The notes under the pieces are model-generated. The model made no database searches, was not told where the DNA came from, and saw only the letters and a list, made by a program, of their open reading frames with translations. From assembly GCF_000517625.1 (NCBI RefSeq), contig NZ_CP007055.1, forward strand, positions 620,001-684,000: 64,000 bases of DNA. The letters are read 5' to 3'. The position numbers and the translations under genes are program-made. This document shows, piece by piece, positions 17,171 to 25,816 of the stretch. Source of the stretch: Halostagnicola larsenii XH-48 (GTDB taxonomy: Archaea; Halobacteriota; Halobacteria; Halobacteriales; Natrialbaceae). Every line of letters begins with the position of its first letter. Position 1 is the stretch's first letter.

Positions 17171-18120
17171 CGTTCCGACGGTTCGTCCTGCGACGGTTGC
17201 TGTTGATCGTCCCGATCCTGCTGGGTGTCTCGGTACTCACGTTCGCGCTCGTCCACCTGACGCCCGGTGACCCGATCAGCCGCATGGTCGCCCAGAACCC
17301 GCACGTGACCGCGGCCGAGGAGGCGCAACTTCGCGCCCAGTACGGCCTCGACGGCCCCGTCTGGGAGCAGTATCTGATGTGGCTCGGAAACGTCCTCTCC
17401 GGTGACCTCGGAACGGTCTACGGATCGAACCGGTCGGTTTCTGAAGTCATTCTCTTGCGACTCCCCGAAACCGTCGCGCTCGGCGTCTTCGGCTGGGTGT
17501 TCGCTATCGGCATCGCGATTCCGACCGGAATATACGCCGCGATCCGAAAGGGAACGGTCGGCGATACGGCCAGCCGAGTCCTCGCGCTGTCGGGAGCGTC
17601 GATTCCGAACTTCTGGCTCGGGCTGTTGCTCATCCTCGTGTTCGTGTTGTGGATGGGGTGGTGGGACGTACGGCCGCCGCGTGAACCGCTTACGCATCCG
17701 TCGGTGCTGTGGCACCTCGTCCTGCCGGGTATTACGGTCGGGACGGCGACGTGTGCGTCGGTCATGCGCGTTCTCCGCAGGTCGATGGCAGAAGAACTGA
17801 ACAAGGAGTACACCACCGCCGCAAGAGCAAAGGGGCTCCCCGAACGGCAGGTCGTCTGCAAGCACGTACTTCGAAATTCGTTGAGTGCGGTCGTCACCAT
17901 CGTCGCGACGCTGACCGCCGGCATCGTCGCCGGCGCCGTCGTCGTCGAGGTCGTGTTCGCCTGGCCCGGCCTCGGACAGGAACTCGTCGGGGCGATCCAC
18001 GGTCACGAGATCAACCTCGTGGTGGGAATAACGCTCCTTACCGCGGTGTTCGTCGTCCTCTGTAACCTGCTCGCGGATATCATCTACGCGGTGCTCGATC
18101 CGCGGATCAGATATGACTGA
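17167..18120 (+). CDS. ABC transporter permease, DppB/OppB type
   Basis: This 317-residue inner-membrane permease has six predicted helices. It begins MTFRRFVLRRLLLIVPILLGVSVLTFALVHLTPGDP, the standard DppB start, and has an EAA loop around EELNKEYTTAARAKGLPE. It forms half of the transmembrane channel for the adjacent lipoprotein. It overlaps its neighbours by 4 bases upstream and 8 downstream. No ATPase gene follows in this locus. Confidence 0.93.
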   Translation: MTFRRFVLRRLLLIVPILLGVSVLTFALVHLTPGDPISRMVAQNPHVTAAEEAQLRAQYGLDGPVWEQYLMWLGNVLSGDLGTVYGSNRSVSEVILLRLPETVALGVFGWVFAIGIAIPTGIYAAIRKGTVGDTASRVLALSGASIPNFWLGLLLILVFVLWMGWWDVRPPREPLTHPSVLWHLVLPGITVGTATCASVMRVLRRSMAEELNKEYTTAARAKGLPERQVVCKHVLRNSLSAVVTIVATLTAGIVAGAVVVEVVFAWPGLGQELVGAIHGHEINLVVGITLLTAVFVVLCNLLADIIYAVLDPRIRYD

Positions 18121-19189
18121 CAAACAATCCGGTCGCGGCCGAATTCGGATCCACGGATTCGAATCCGAACGCGACGGCGCTCGAGACGGACCGACTCACC
18201 GGACGAGACTTCCTCGAGAGGATTCGGTCGATTGGGGCTCGGACGCACGAACCGAGCCGACCACGCGCTGGCGGCGCGACCTCTCGCGGTTCGCTCGAAA
18301 CCGCGAGGCGCTGGTGGGACTCTTGATCGTCCTCTCGATGGCGGTCCTTTCGATCTTCGCCCGGCCGATAGAACTCTGGGGTCTGACAGTCCAGCCGGTT
18401 TCGCTGGCGCCGTATTCCCCCTCGGAAATCCTCTGGCTCACCCAGGACGTCTCGCCCTACGACCCGCCGTCGCTGGCGCACCCGATGGGCGTCGACGGCG
18501 AGGGACGCGACGTCTTTTCGCGGGTGCTGACCGGCGGTCGCTACAGCATCTCGATCGGGCTCGTCGTCGTCACGATCACGAGCGTGATCGGCATCGTGTA
18601 CGGCTCCATCTCCGGCTATTACGGCGGCTGGGTCGACGAACTCCTGATGCGGTTCGTCGACGTTATCCTCGCGTTTCCGGGGCTCGTCCTGGCGCTGGTC
18701 GTCGTCGCGCTGTTCGAGAGCGGCTACTGGCAACTGGTCGTCGCGTTCTCCGTGTTCGGCTGGGCGGGGTACGCTCGAGTCATCCGCGGGGAAGTACTCT
18801 CCGTCAAAGAATCGGAGTACGTCCTCGCGGCGAAAGCGCTCGGGGCCGGCGATCGATCGGTGCTGTTCAGGCACGTCGTGCCCAACGCCGCCCCGCCGGT
18901 CATCGTCCTCGCAACGCTCAACATCGGGACGGTCGTCATCGGCGTGGCCGCCCTCGGCTTTCTCGGCCTCGGCCTGTCGCCGGCGACCGCCGAGTGGGGG
19001 ACGATGCTCGAGGGCGCTCGAGACGCGATCATCCAAGGACCGGGCGGCGACGCTCGCTGGTGGGTGACGGTCTTCCCCGGCGGCGCGATTTTCGTCTTCG
19101 TGCTGTCGATCAACCTGATCGGCGACGCCATCAACGAGACGCTCGACGCCCGCGGAACCGACTCGGCGACCCGAACCGAATTGCGATGA
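18113..19189 (+). CDS. ABC transporter permease, DppC/OppC type
   Basis: This 358-residue permease has a polar N-terminal tail of about 65 residues, then the DppC core (MGVDGEGRDVFSRVLTGGRYSISIG, EAA loop VLAAKALGAGDRSVLFRHVVPN). Its tail starts with a GRIRIHGFESE motif that parallels GRIQVSGFETE in the second locus's DppC (23805-24821), so the two are paralogues. The operon ends here without the DppD/DppF ATPases, which suggests the complex borrows the ATPases encoded at 21096-23805. Confidence 0.93.
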   Translation: MTDKQSGRGRIRIHGFESERDGARDGPTHRTRLPREDSVDWGSDARTEPTTRWRRDLSRFARNREALVGLLIVLSMAVLSIFARPIELWGLTVQPVSLAPYSPSEILWLTQDVSPYDPPSLAHPMGVDGEGRDVFSRVLTGGRYSISIGLVVVTITSVIGIVYGSISGYYGGWVDELLMRFVDVILAFPGLVLALVVVALFESGYWQLVVAFSVFGWAGYARVIRGEVLSVKESEYVLAAKALGAGDRSVLFRHVVPNAAPPVIVLATLNIGTVVIGVAALGFLGLGLSPATAEWGTMLEGARDAIIQGPGGDARWWVTVFPGGAIFVFVLSINLIGDAINETLDARGTDSATRTELR

Positions 19190-19307
19190 TCCCTCGCTCC
19201 CGCGAATCGCTGTTTCGAAGATTGCCCTGTTTCCTCGACCGACACTGAACAGGCGTTTCGTCCCGCTCGTCGAATGTCTTTTTGTGATAGACCGGATGGG
19301 AAGTAGT

Positions 19308-19874
19308 ATGTCAAACGACGAATCGGCGGCCGAACGAATCGCATATCGGCGACAGAACGCCGTCGACCCCGAAGCGTTTCTCCGCGACCTTGCGGTCATC
19401 GAACCGACCGATCAGGACGAGAACCTCCAGTTCACCCCCAAATTCGTCTCCAGGATCGATCGACAGCTCGAGCAGGTTCGCTCGACGGGCGTCGAGACGG
19501 CCGATATCGCCGTCATGTTCGGCGTCGACGAGGAGCACGTGACGGAGGCAGATCGATCGTACACGGCCTACAAGACCCACGCGACGGTTCGAAACTGGCC
19601 GTCGGAGGCGGCCCTCGAGCTAGACGTCGCGACCGACAGGGAACTCCGCGCGGAGACCGACCGATGGGACGAGGTGCCGCCCAGACAACGCTACCGGCTG
19701 TTACAATCGCTTCGGTCGTTTCGGGACGACTGTCCCTTCTGTGGGGGGTCGGTATCGATCGGCGACGAAACGGTCGAGTCTTGCTGTGGAGATACCGAGG
19801 TCGTGACGGTCGGCTGCGGGGACTGTGACCGTCGATTCCTCGAGTTCTCCGCAGATTCCATCCGGGGGGCGTGA
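19308..19874 (+). CDS. Haloarchaeal protein with C-terminal zinc-ribbon, unknown function
   Basis: This 188-residue acidic protein has a helical N-terminal part and a four-cysteine C-terminal ribbon: CPFCGG, then CC and CGDC. I do not recognise the family. The central part (DIAVMFGVDEEHVTEADRSYTAYKTHATVRNW) could be a helix-turn-helix, but that is weak. The ATG at 19308 is chosen because CTTTTTGTG lies about 25-30 bases upstream. The next gene on this strand (20023) also encodes a small cysteine-containing protein, but no functional link is evident. Confidence 0.7.
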   Translation: MSNDESAAERIAYRRQNAVDPEAFLRDLAVIEPTDQDENLQFTPKFVSRIDRQLEQVRSTGVETADIAVMFGVDEEHVTEADRSYTAYKTHATVRNWPSEAALELDVATDRELRAETDRWDEVPPRQRYRLLQSLRSFRDDCPFCGGSVSIGDETVESCCGDTEVVTVGCGDCDRRFLEFSADSIRGA

Positions 19875-20022
19875 CGCGGCCACCCTTGAGGGGGAGCAGG
19901 GCTGTCGGGCGCTTCTTCCATCAGAACTGTCTTCTGCCGGAGCCGTTTGCGAGGAGGCCAGTTTGCCGTCGGGATGGCCCCGTGGATAACGTTCATGCCG
20001 AATCGGTCGATAGGTTCTGACG

Positions 20023-20484
20023 ATGACGTTCCGGGATCAGATCGACCGACTCCGACAGCCGGCGTATACCGGGGAAAACCGGTGTACTCCGTGCACTATT
20101 CTAAACGTCGTGATCGCAGCCGTGCTCGTCGCTGTCGCCGTCGGTGTTACCGTCTCAAACACCGGTCTCGCCGCCGCGACGGTCGTCGGAACGGTGCTTG
20201 CGGCCGTCTCGGGAGCGACGATTTATCTCCGCGGCTATCTCGTTCCGGGCACCCCGCGGCTGACGGAGGCCATGCTGCCGGCTCGAGTCCGTCAGTGGTT
20301 CGAGAAGCGGCCGTCGGGCGTCGACGACGATGCCCCGGTTGACTTGGCGTTAAAAGGCGTCGGCGCAACGTCGAACACGGACGCCCGACGGCGGTCCGAC
20401 GAGCGTTCCCGTACGGGGGCGACGACTGAGGACGCGCCCGACTCGATCGAGGACGACCCGGACGGTACTGTGACTGATGAGTGA
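20023..20484 (+). CDS. Small membrane protein with N-terminal CTPC motif
   Basis: This 153-residue protein begins MTFRDQIDRLRQPAYTGENRCTPCTILNV, followed by two transmembrane helices (about residues 27-46 and 49-68) and a long charged cytoplasmic tail. The CxxC just before the first helix is intact. I cannot name the family; haloarchaea have similar two-helix proteins with an RCTPCT motif. Confidence 0.65.
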   Translation: MTFRDQIDRLRQPAYTGENRCTPCTILNVVIAAVLVAVAVGVTVSNTGLAAATVVGTVLAAVSGATIYLRGYLVPGTPRLTEAMLPARVRQWFEKRPSGVDDDAPVDLALKGVGATSNTDARRRSDERSRTGATTEDAPDSIEDDPDGTVTDE

Positions 20485-20515
20485 GCGAAAATCCCCGTAC
20501 TGGACGGACCTGCTC

Positions 20516-21052
20516 TTATGACGTGATGTGGACTGTCGTCTCGTCGTACAGCCCACGACGTTTCGCATCGTCGACGTTGAGCGCCGCGCTGATCGTGTAC
20601 TCGCCCGGTTCGGCGGGTTCCCACTCCCGGTCGGATACCTGAAACAGCTGCGACCAGCGTCTGCGAAACTGGCGTCGCTCGCCGCGGTCAAAGTGGAGCT
20701 CGCCCGTCCGGTCAGGCGGGTCCCGCCTCGAGGTTCGTGAGGCCTCCGGCGCGTCGTCGATCGACCACGTCCAGCAGATTGGAGAGCGCGTCCTGATCGT
20801 GATCGGGATCGGCAACGCGTTTTTCATCGTCACCGTAAACGGGATCGGCGTCTCTGGTGCAACCTCCGGTGTGGGAGTCGAAACGCGCACTGAAATGGCG
20901 CGTCGGCGAATACCGTGGGGAATCAACCGCTTGCTCCACGCCGAGCCGTTGATCGACCGCGCGGCCTGCGGACCCTCCGAGGACGAGCGTTCGGTGGGCG
21001 AGAACTGATCGTCGTCCCGGGAAAGCGCGTCCGACTCGTAAATCCGGCGCAT
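20516..21052 (-). CDS. BsuPI-related protease-inhibitor-like protein
   Basis: This 178-residue protein has an immunoglobulin-like core resembling the BsuPI intracellular proteinase inhibitor domain: a VSTPTPEVAPETPIPFTVTMKN strand pair, a CWTWS block, and the closing EWEPAEPGEYTISAALNV block. The ATG at 21052 is used because the upstream extension in this frame is arginine-rich and unlike a halophilic protein. It lies 43 bases after the ABC ATPase gene on the same strand and may be cotranscribed. A role in guarding against proteolysis is only suggested by the family name. Confidence 0.65.
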   Translation of the reverse strand: MRRIYESDALSRDDDQFSPTERSSSEGPQAARSINGSAWSKRLIPHGIRRRAISVRVSTPTPEVAPETPIPFTVTMKNALPIPITIRTRSPICWTWSIDDAPEASRTSRRDPPDRTGELHFDRGERRQFRRRWSQLFQVSDREWEPAEPGEYTISAALNVDDAKRRGLYDETTVHITS

Positions 21053-21095
21053 TACCACCAGTAGGCGCCTCCGACGACAAAATCTTTCCGAGAAC

Positions 21096-22478
21096 TCAGT
21101 CGTCCGCGATCGTTCCGTCGGTGCGGGAGCCGTCGCGTTCGGCCGTTCGGCTATCGTACTCGTCGTCGTAGCGCAGACAGTCGATCTCGTGGGTCCGAGA
21201 TAGTTCGACGGTCGACGGGTCGGTCGTTTCACACGGCGAGACGAACCGCTCGTCGAGCGTTTCCGCGGCGGCGGTGCTATCGACCGAGTGCAACTCATCT
21301 ATCGCACTCGCGAGCAGGTCCTCAGCGGCGGGATCGGACAGGCGCTCGGGAATCCCGAACTCCGATCGGACCAGTTCGTCGATCCGCGCCCGGGAAAGCA
21401 CACTTGGGTCCTCTCGAGCCGATTCATCGGTGATCGTGGCGAGTTCGTCGACGGATTCGGCGTCCTCGGCCCGGAGTTTAAAGTTCAGCACCGATCGCCA
21501 CGCGGACTGCTCGAGGTCGAACTCCTCGGGCTGGATAACGCGGGGACACCGCGTGTGGAACCGACAGCCCGAGGGCGGGTCGATCGGGGACGGGACCTGT
21601 CCCTCGAGGAGGATTTTTTCGCCCTCCCAGAGGGGGTCCGGTTCGGGAATCGCAGAGAGTAGCGCCTCTGTGTAGGGATGGTACGGCTCTGCGAACACCT
21701 CTTCTGTCGTGCCGACCTCGGCGAACTCGCCGAGGTACATCACCGCGATCCGGTCTGCGATGTGTTCGACGACGCTGAGATCGTGTGCGATGAAGATATA
21801 CGAGAGGTCGAACTCCTCTTGGAGATCCTCGAGCAGATTCAGGATCTGCGCCTGCACGCTGACGTCGAGGGCGCTCACGGGTTCGTCGCAGACGATGATC
21901 TCCGGGTCGACCGCCAGCGCTCGAGCGATGCCGATCCGCTGGCGCTGTCCGCCGGAGAACTCGTGTGGATAGCGGTAGGCGTGGGTCGGGTTGAGCCCGA
22001 CGATTTCGAGCAGTTCCTGTACTCGCTCGGTTCGAGCCGCTCCCTCGGCGATACCGTGGATGTCGAGCGGTTCGCCGATGATGTCGCCGACGGTGAGACG
22101 CGGGTTCAGACTCGAGAACGGGTCCTGAAAGATGTACTGGAGGTCAGTTCGCAGGTCCCGAAGCTCCGAACTCGAGAGATCGGTTAGCTCGATCTCTCGA
22201 GTCGTGCCGTCGTCCGTCCGTTTGGCGTACGTAATCGAGCCGCCGGTCGGCTCGATGAGTCGCAGCATCGATCGACCGAGCGTCGTCTTGCCACAGCCGC
22301 TCTCGCCGACGATACCCAGGGTTTCGCCGGGGTACAACTCAAGGTCGATCCCGTCGACCGCCTTGACGAGTTCCGACCGGCCGAGGAGGGTATCGAGAAA
22401 CCCGCTGTTGGATTCGTAGTGTTTCCGCAGGCCGTCGGTCCGCAAGATCGGTTGGTCGTCGTTACTCATGTCGCTCAC
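21096..22478 (-). CDS. Peptide ABC transporter ATPase, DppF/OppF type
   Basis: This 460-residue ATPase has Walker A GESGCGKT at residues 58-65, Q-loop FQDP at 117-120, signature SGGQRQ at 175-180, Walker B IIVCDEP and a C-terminal oligopeptide/dipeptide block with RFHTRCPR, the Cys of which often belongs to an iron-sulfur site in this subfamily. A C-terminal tail of about 130 acidic residues beyond the usual end is longer than bacterial DppF. It overlaps the upstream ATPase gene by 17 bases. It drives transport with the partner encoded at 22462-23805, and possibly also for the first locus. Confidence 0.94.
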   Translation of the reverse strand: MSDMSNDDQPILRTDGLRKHYESNSGFLDTLLGRSELVKAVDGIDLELYPGETLGIVGESGCGKTTLGRSMLRLIEPTGGSITYAKRTDDGTTREIELTDLSSSELRDLRTDLQYIFQDPFSSLNPRLTVGDIIGEPLDIHGIAEGAARTERVQELLEIVGLNPTHAYRYPHEFSGGQRQRIGIARALAVDPEIIVCDEPVSALDVSVQAQILNLLEDLQEEFDLSYIFIAHDLSVVEHIADRIAVMYLGEFAEVGTTEEVFAEPYHPYTEALLSAIPEPDPLWEGEKILLEGQVPSPIDPPSGCRFHTRCPRVIQPEEFDLEQSAWRSVLNFKLRAEDAESVDELATITDESAREDPSVLSRARIDELVRSEFGIPERLSDPAAEDLLASAIDELHSVDSTAAAETLDERFVSPCETTDPSTVELSRTHEIDCLRYDDEYDSRTAERDGSRTDGTIADD

Positions 22479-23805
22479 CCGGTATGCGTTCGTTCGGGAC
22501 GTGATCGTCCTCGACGGTGACGGTGTAGCTGATTCCTTCCTCGAGGTCGCCGGTGTACTCGAGACACTTCGCGGACCGACCCTTTCCGTCGACGTCGTCG
22601 AACTCGACCATCCGGGGCTCTTTTCGCTGACAGCTCCGTTCCGCGTACGGACAGCGCGGGTGGAAGCTACACCCCGATGGCGTCTCGATCAGGTCGGGCA
22701 TCGTCCCGGGGATCGTCTGTAGTCGGTCGCGGTCGTCGCCGATCCGCGGGATCGAACTCATCAGTCCGACGGTGTAGGGGTGTTTCGGGTCGTAGTACAG
22801 CTCTTCGACCGGCGACTTCTCGACGGGCTGGCCCGCGTACATCACCATCACCCGGTCACAGAGTTCGGCGACGACGCCGAGGTCGTGGGTGATGAGCTGG
22901 ACCGCGGTATCGAACTCGTCGGTGAGTTCCTCGAGCAGATCCAGAATCTTCGCTTCGGTCGTCACGTCCAGCGCCGTCGTCGGTTCGTCGGCGATGATAA
23001 CGTCGGGATCACAGGAAAGCGCCATGGCGATCACCGCCCGCTGTTGCATTCCGCCGGAGAACTCGTGTGGGTAATCCGAGTACCGGTTCTCGGCGTCCGG
23101 AATGCCGACCGTATCGAGCAGTTCGATTCCGCGCTCTTTGGCTTCTGCGTCGTCGTAGTCGAGATGGTGTCTGATCGCCTCGGCGATCTGTTCCCCGACG
23201 GTGTAGACGGGATTGAGTGCGGTCTGGGCGTCCTGAAAGATCATCGAAATGTTGTTCCCACGGAGTCGTCGAATCGCCCCCTCCGGCGCCCGGAGCAGTT
23301 CGGCGTAGCGGCTGTCACCGTCGTGAACGATGAAGTCCTCCTCGTCGATCAGTCCGAGTTTCGTTGCGTACCCCTGATCGACCACGTCGCGCATGCCGAG
23401 GTCGCCATTCGCATACAACTGGTGCAAGTCGACCCCTTCGTGTTCGGGGTCGCCGGTCGCGTCCGCCCCGGAAACGCCGCGTTCCTCGAGCCGGTCGACG
23501 ACGTCGTCGAACGAAGACTCGCGTCGCAGTCGTTCGATGTCGACGACGTTGTCGGGGTAGGATTCCTCGAGTTCCTCGACGGTCTCTGGCTCACAGAATC
23601 GGATTGAGCCGTGTTCGATCTCGCCGGGACTCTCGATGAGACGCAGCAGCGATAGCGCAGTCACGCTTTTTCCCGCCCCGCTCTCGCCGACGACGCCGAA
23701 CTTCTCGCCGGCGTCGATCGTGTAAGAGAGATCGTCGACCGCCGTAACGACGCCTTCTGCGGTGTAAAACGAAACCGTCAGGTTGTCCACCTCGAGCAGC
23801 GCCAT
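22462..23805 (-). CDS. Peptide ABC transporter ATPase, DppD/OppD type
   Basis: This 447-residue ATPase has Walker A GESGAGKS, signature SGGMQQRAV, Walker [14 protein letters not shown] and the C-terminal [13 protein letters not shown] block. Between Walker A and the Q-loop there is an acidic insertion of about 100 residues ([18 protein letters not shown] and later), which I have seen in haloarchaeal DppD proteins. Its ATG shares one base with the stop of the permease gene upstream, so translation is coupled. Confidence 0.94.
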
Positions 23806-24821
23806 TAGCCACCACCCCCGTGGCCGACGTCGTCGACCTGGGTGTCGAGGGCGTCGTTGATGGCGTCACCGATGATGTTCATCGACATGACGAACAGGAA
23901 GATCATGAGGCCGGGAAAGACCGTCGCCCACCAGTACCACGATCCGCCCGCGCCCGTCGCGAGGGTGTCTCGCTCGGCGTCGAGCATCGTTCCCCATTCG
24001 GGGGTTCCGGCGTCGAATCCGAGACCGAGAAATCCGAGCGCCGCGACGCCGATGACGACGGTGCCGACGCTGAGTGTCGCCTGTACGACCACAGGTGCAA
24101 TCGCGTTCGGGATAATGTGTCGAAACACCACCGAACGGTCGCGCGCGCCGAGTGCTTTCGCAGCCATCACGTACTCGTTCTGTTTGACTTTGAGGATCTC
24201 CCCTCTGATAATACGTGCGTACGACGCCCAGCCGACCAGTACGAACGCACCGACCAGGGGCCAGAAACCGCCGCCGAACAGCGCGACGAGGACCAGCGCC
24301 AGCACGAGCGCGGGGAACGCGAACACCAGGTCGAGAACCCGCATCATCACGTTGTCGACCCAGCCGCCGAAGTACCCGGAGATGCTTCCATAGAGTACGC
24401 CGACAGTCGAGGCGATGCCGGTCACGACGAGTCCGATCGAGATGCTGTAACGACCGCCGACCATCACTCGAGAGAACATGTCTCGGCCCAACCGGTCGGT
24501 TCCCATCCAGTGTGTCGTCGATGGCCCCTCGTGGGGGCTGCCCACGGCCGTCGACGTCGGGTCGAACGGCGCGAGCGAGAGGGGCTGGATGGTCGTCCCG
24601 AAGGCCGACCACGGACGCGCAACCAGCGCGGTTACCGCCATCACCACGACGACGACGATGGCGGCGAGCGCGAGTCGATCTCGTGCGATACGGTTCACGA
24701 TTCGACGAATCAGCCCCGTTGGTTCGGCGTATTCGTCCTCGTGAACGGTCTGCGTCGCTTGCTCTTCGATACTCTCGGTCTCGAACCCCGAAACCTGTAT
24801 TCGTCCTCTTTGTGTTGACAT
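23805..24821 (-). CDS. ABC transporter permease, DppC/OppC type (second locus)
   Basis: This 338-residue permease has a polar N-terminal tail and the DppC core (MGTDRLGRDMFSRVMVGGRYSISIG, EAA loop VMAAKALGARDRSVVFRHIIPN). It closely parallels the permease at 18113-19189. The gap to the upstream DppB gene is 8 bases. It forms the second half of the membrane channel. Confidence 0.94.
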   Translation of the reverse strand: MSTQRGRIQVSGFETESIEEQATQTVHEDEYAEPTGLIRRIVNRIARDRLALAAIVVVVVMAVTALVARPWSAFGTTIQPLSLAPFDPTSTAVGSPHEGPSTTHWMGTDRLGRDMFSRVMVGGRYSISIGLVVTGIASTVGVLYGSISGYFGGWVDNVMMRVLDLVFAFPALVLALVLVALFGGGFWPLVGAFVLVGWASYARIIRGEILKVKQNEYVMAAKALGARDRSVVFRHIIPNAIAPVVVQATLSVGTVVIGVAALGFLGLGFDAGTPEWGTMLDAERDTLATGAGGSWYWWATVFPGLMIFLFVMSMNIIGDAINDALDTQVDDVGHGGGG

Positions 24822-24829
24822 AGATAGTG

Positions 24830-25786
24830 TTAATATTCGTCTCTGATTCGCGGGTCGAGCAGCGCGTACACGATGTCTGCGAGCAGGTTAGCGAGTACGA
24901 TGACGACACCAGTAAGCAGCGTAATCGCCATGATCAGGTTCATCTCTCTGAGTTGGATCGCCTCGACAAGTTCCTTGCCGAGTCCGGGCCAGGTGAACAC
25001 GACCTCGACGACAACTGACCCGGAGACGAGCCCCGCGGTCAGAAACGCCGCGACGGTCGTGACCGAAATCAGGGAGTTTCGAAGCACGTGTTTGAGAATA
25101 ACGGTCCGCTCGGGGAGCCCCTTCGCGCGCGCTGCGGTTACGTACTCTTTGTTCAGTTCTTCTGCCATCGACGTGCGCATGATCCGCATCATGTTCGCCG
25201 CCGCCGCCGTCCCGATCGTCACGCCCGGCAGGAGTAGCCACCAGAGCATTTGGCTCGAAAGCAATCCGGTCTGTGGATTGATCGTTGGAAACAGATCGAG
25301 TTGAACGGCGAACACTGCCATCAACATGAGCCCGAGCCAGAAGTTCGGAATGGAGATCCCTGAAAGCGCGACGAACCGACTGACGTCGTCGCCGAGTTGA
25401 TCCTTGTTGACCGCCGCGTAAATCCCGCCGGGGATCGCGATTACGACCGCGAACACCCATCCGAACGCCCCCAGGGCTAGCGTTTCGGGAAGGCGAGCCC
25501 AGACGATCGACTCGGCATCCCGGCTCGAGGAGTACACCTCGCCGAAATCGCCGGTCAAAACCCCCTGCATCCAGTCTATGTACTGCACCCAGATCGGATC
25601 GTTGAGTCCGAACTCCTCGCGAAGTCGAACGGCTTCTGCGGCCGAGACGTTGGGGTTCGCCGCGACCAGTTGACTCACCACGTCGCCGGGCGCAGCGTGC
25701 ATCAGGCCGAACGTGACCACTGAAACACCGATCAGTACCGGGACAGACGTTACTATCCGCCGTACGATGTATCTTTGCAGACTCAT
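24830..25786 (-). CDS. ABC transporter permease, DppB/OppB type (second locus)
   Basis: This 318-residue permease starts MSLQRYIVRRIVTSVPVLIGVSVVTFGLMHAAPGD and has an EAA loop around EELNKEYVTAARAKGLPERTV, nearly identical to the one in the first locus. It is 30 bases downstream of the lipoprotein gene. Confidence 0.94.
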   Translation of the reverse strand: MSLQRYIVRRIVTSVPVLIGVSVVTFGLMHAAPGDVVSQLVAANPNVSAAEAVRLREEFGLNDPIWVQYIDWMQGVLTGDFGEVYSSSRDAESIVWARLPETLALGAFGWVFAVVIAIPGGIYAAVNKDQLGDDVSRFVALSGISIPNFWLGLMLMAVFAVQLDLFPTINPQTGLLSSQMLWWLLLPGVTIGTAAAANMMRIMRTSMAEELNKEYVTAARAKGLPERTVILKHVLRNSLISVTTVAAFLTAGLVSGSVVVEVVFTWPGLGKELVEAIQLREMNLIMAITLLTGVVIVLANLLADIVYALLDPRIRDEY

Positions 25787-25816
25787 TCGAATGAAACTAT
25801 ATCGCTCGACCCCATC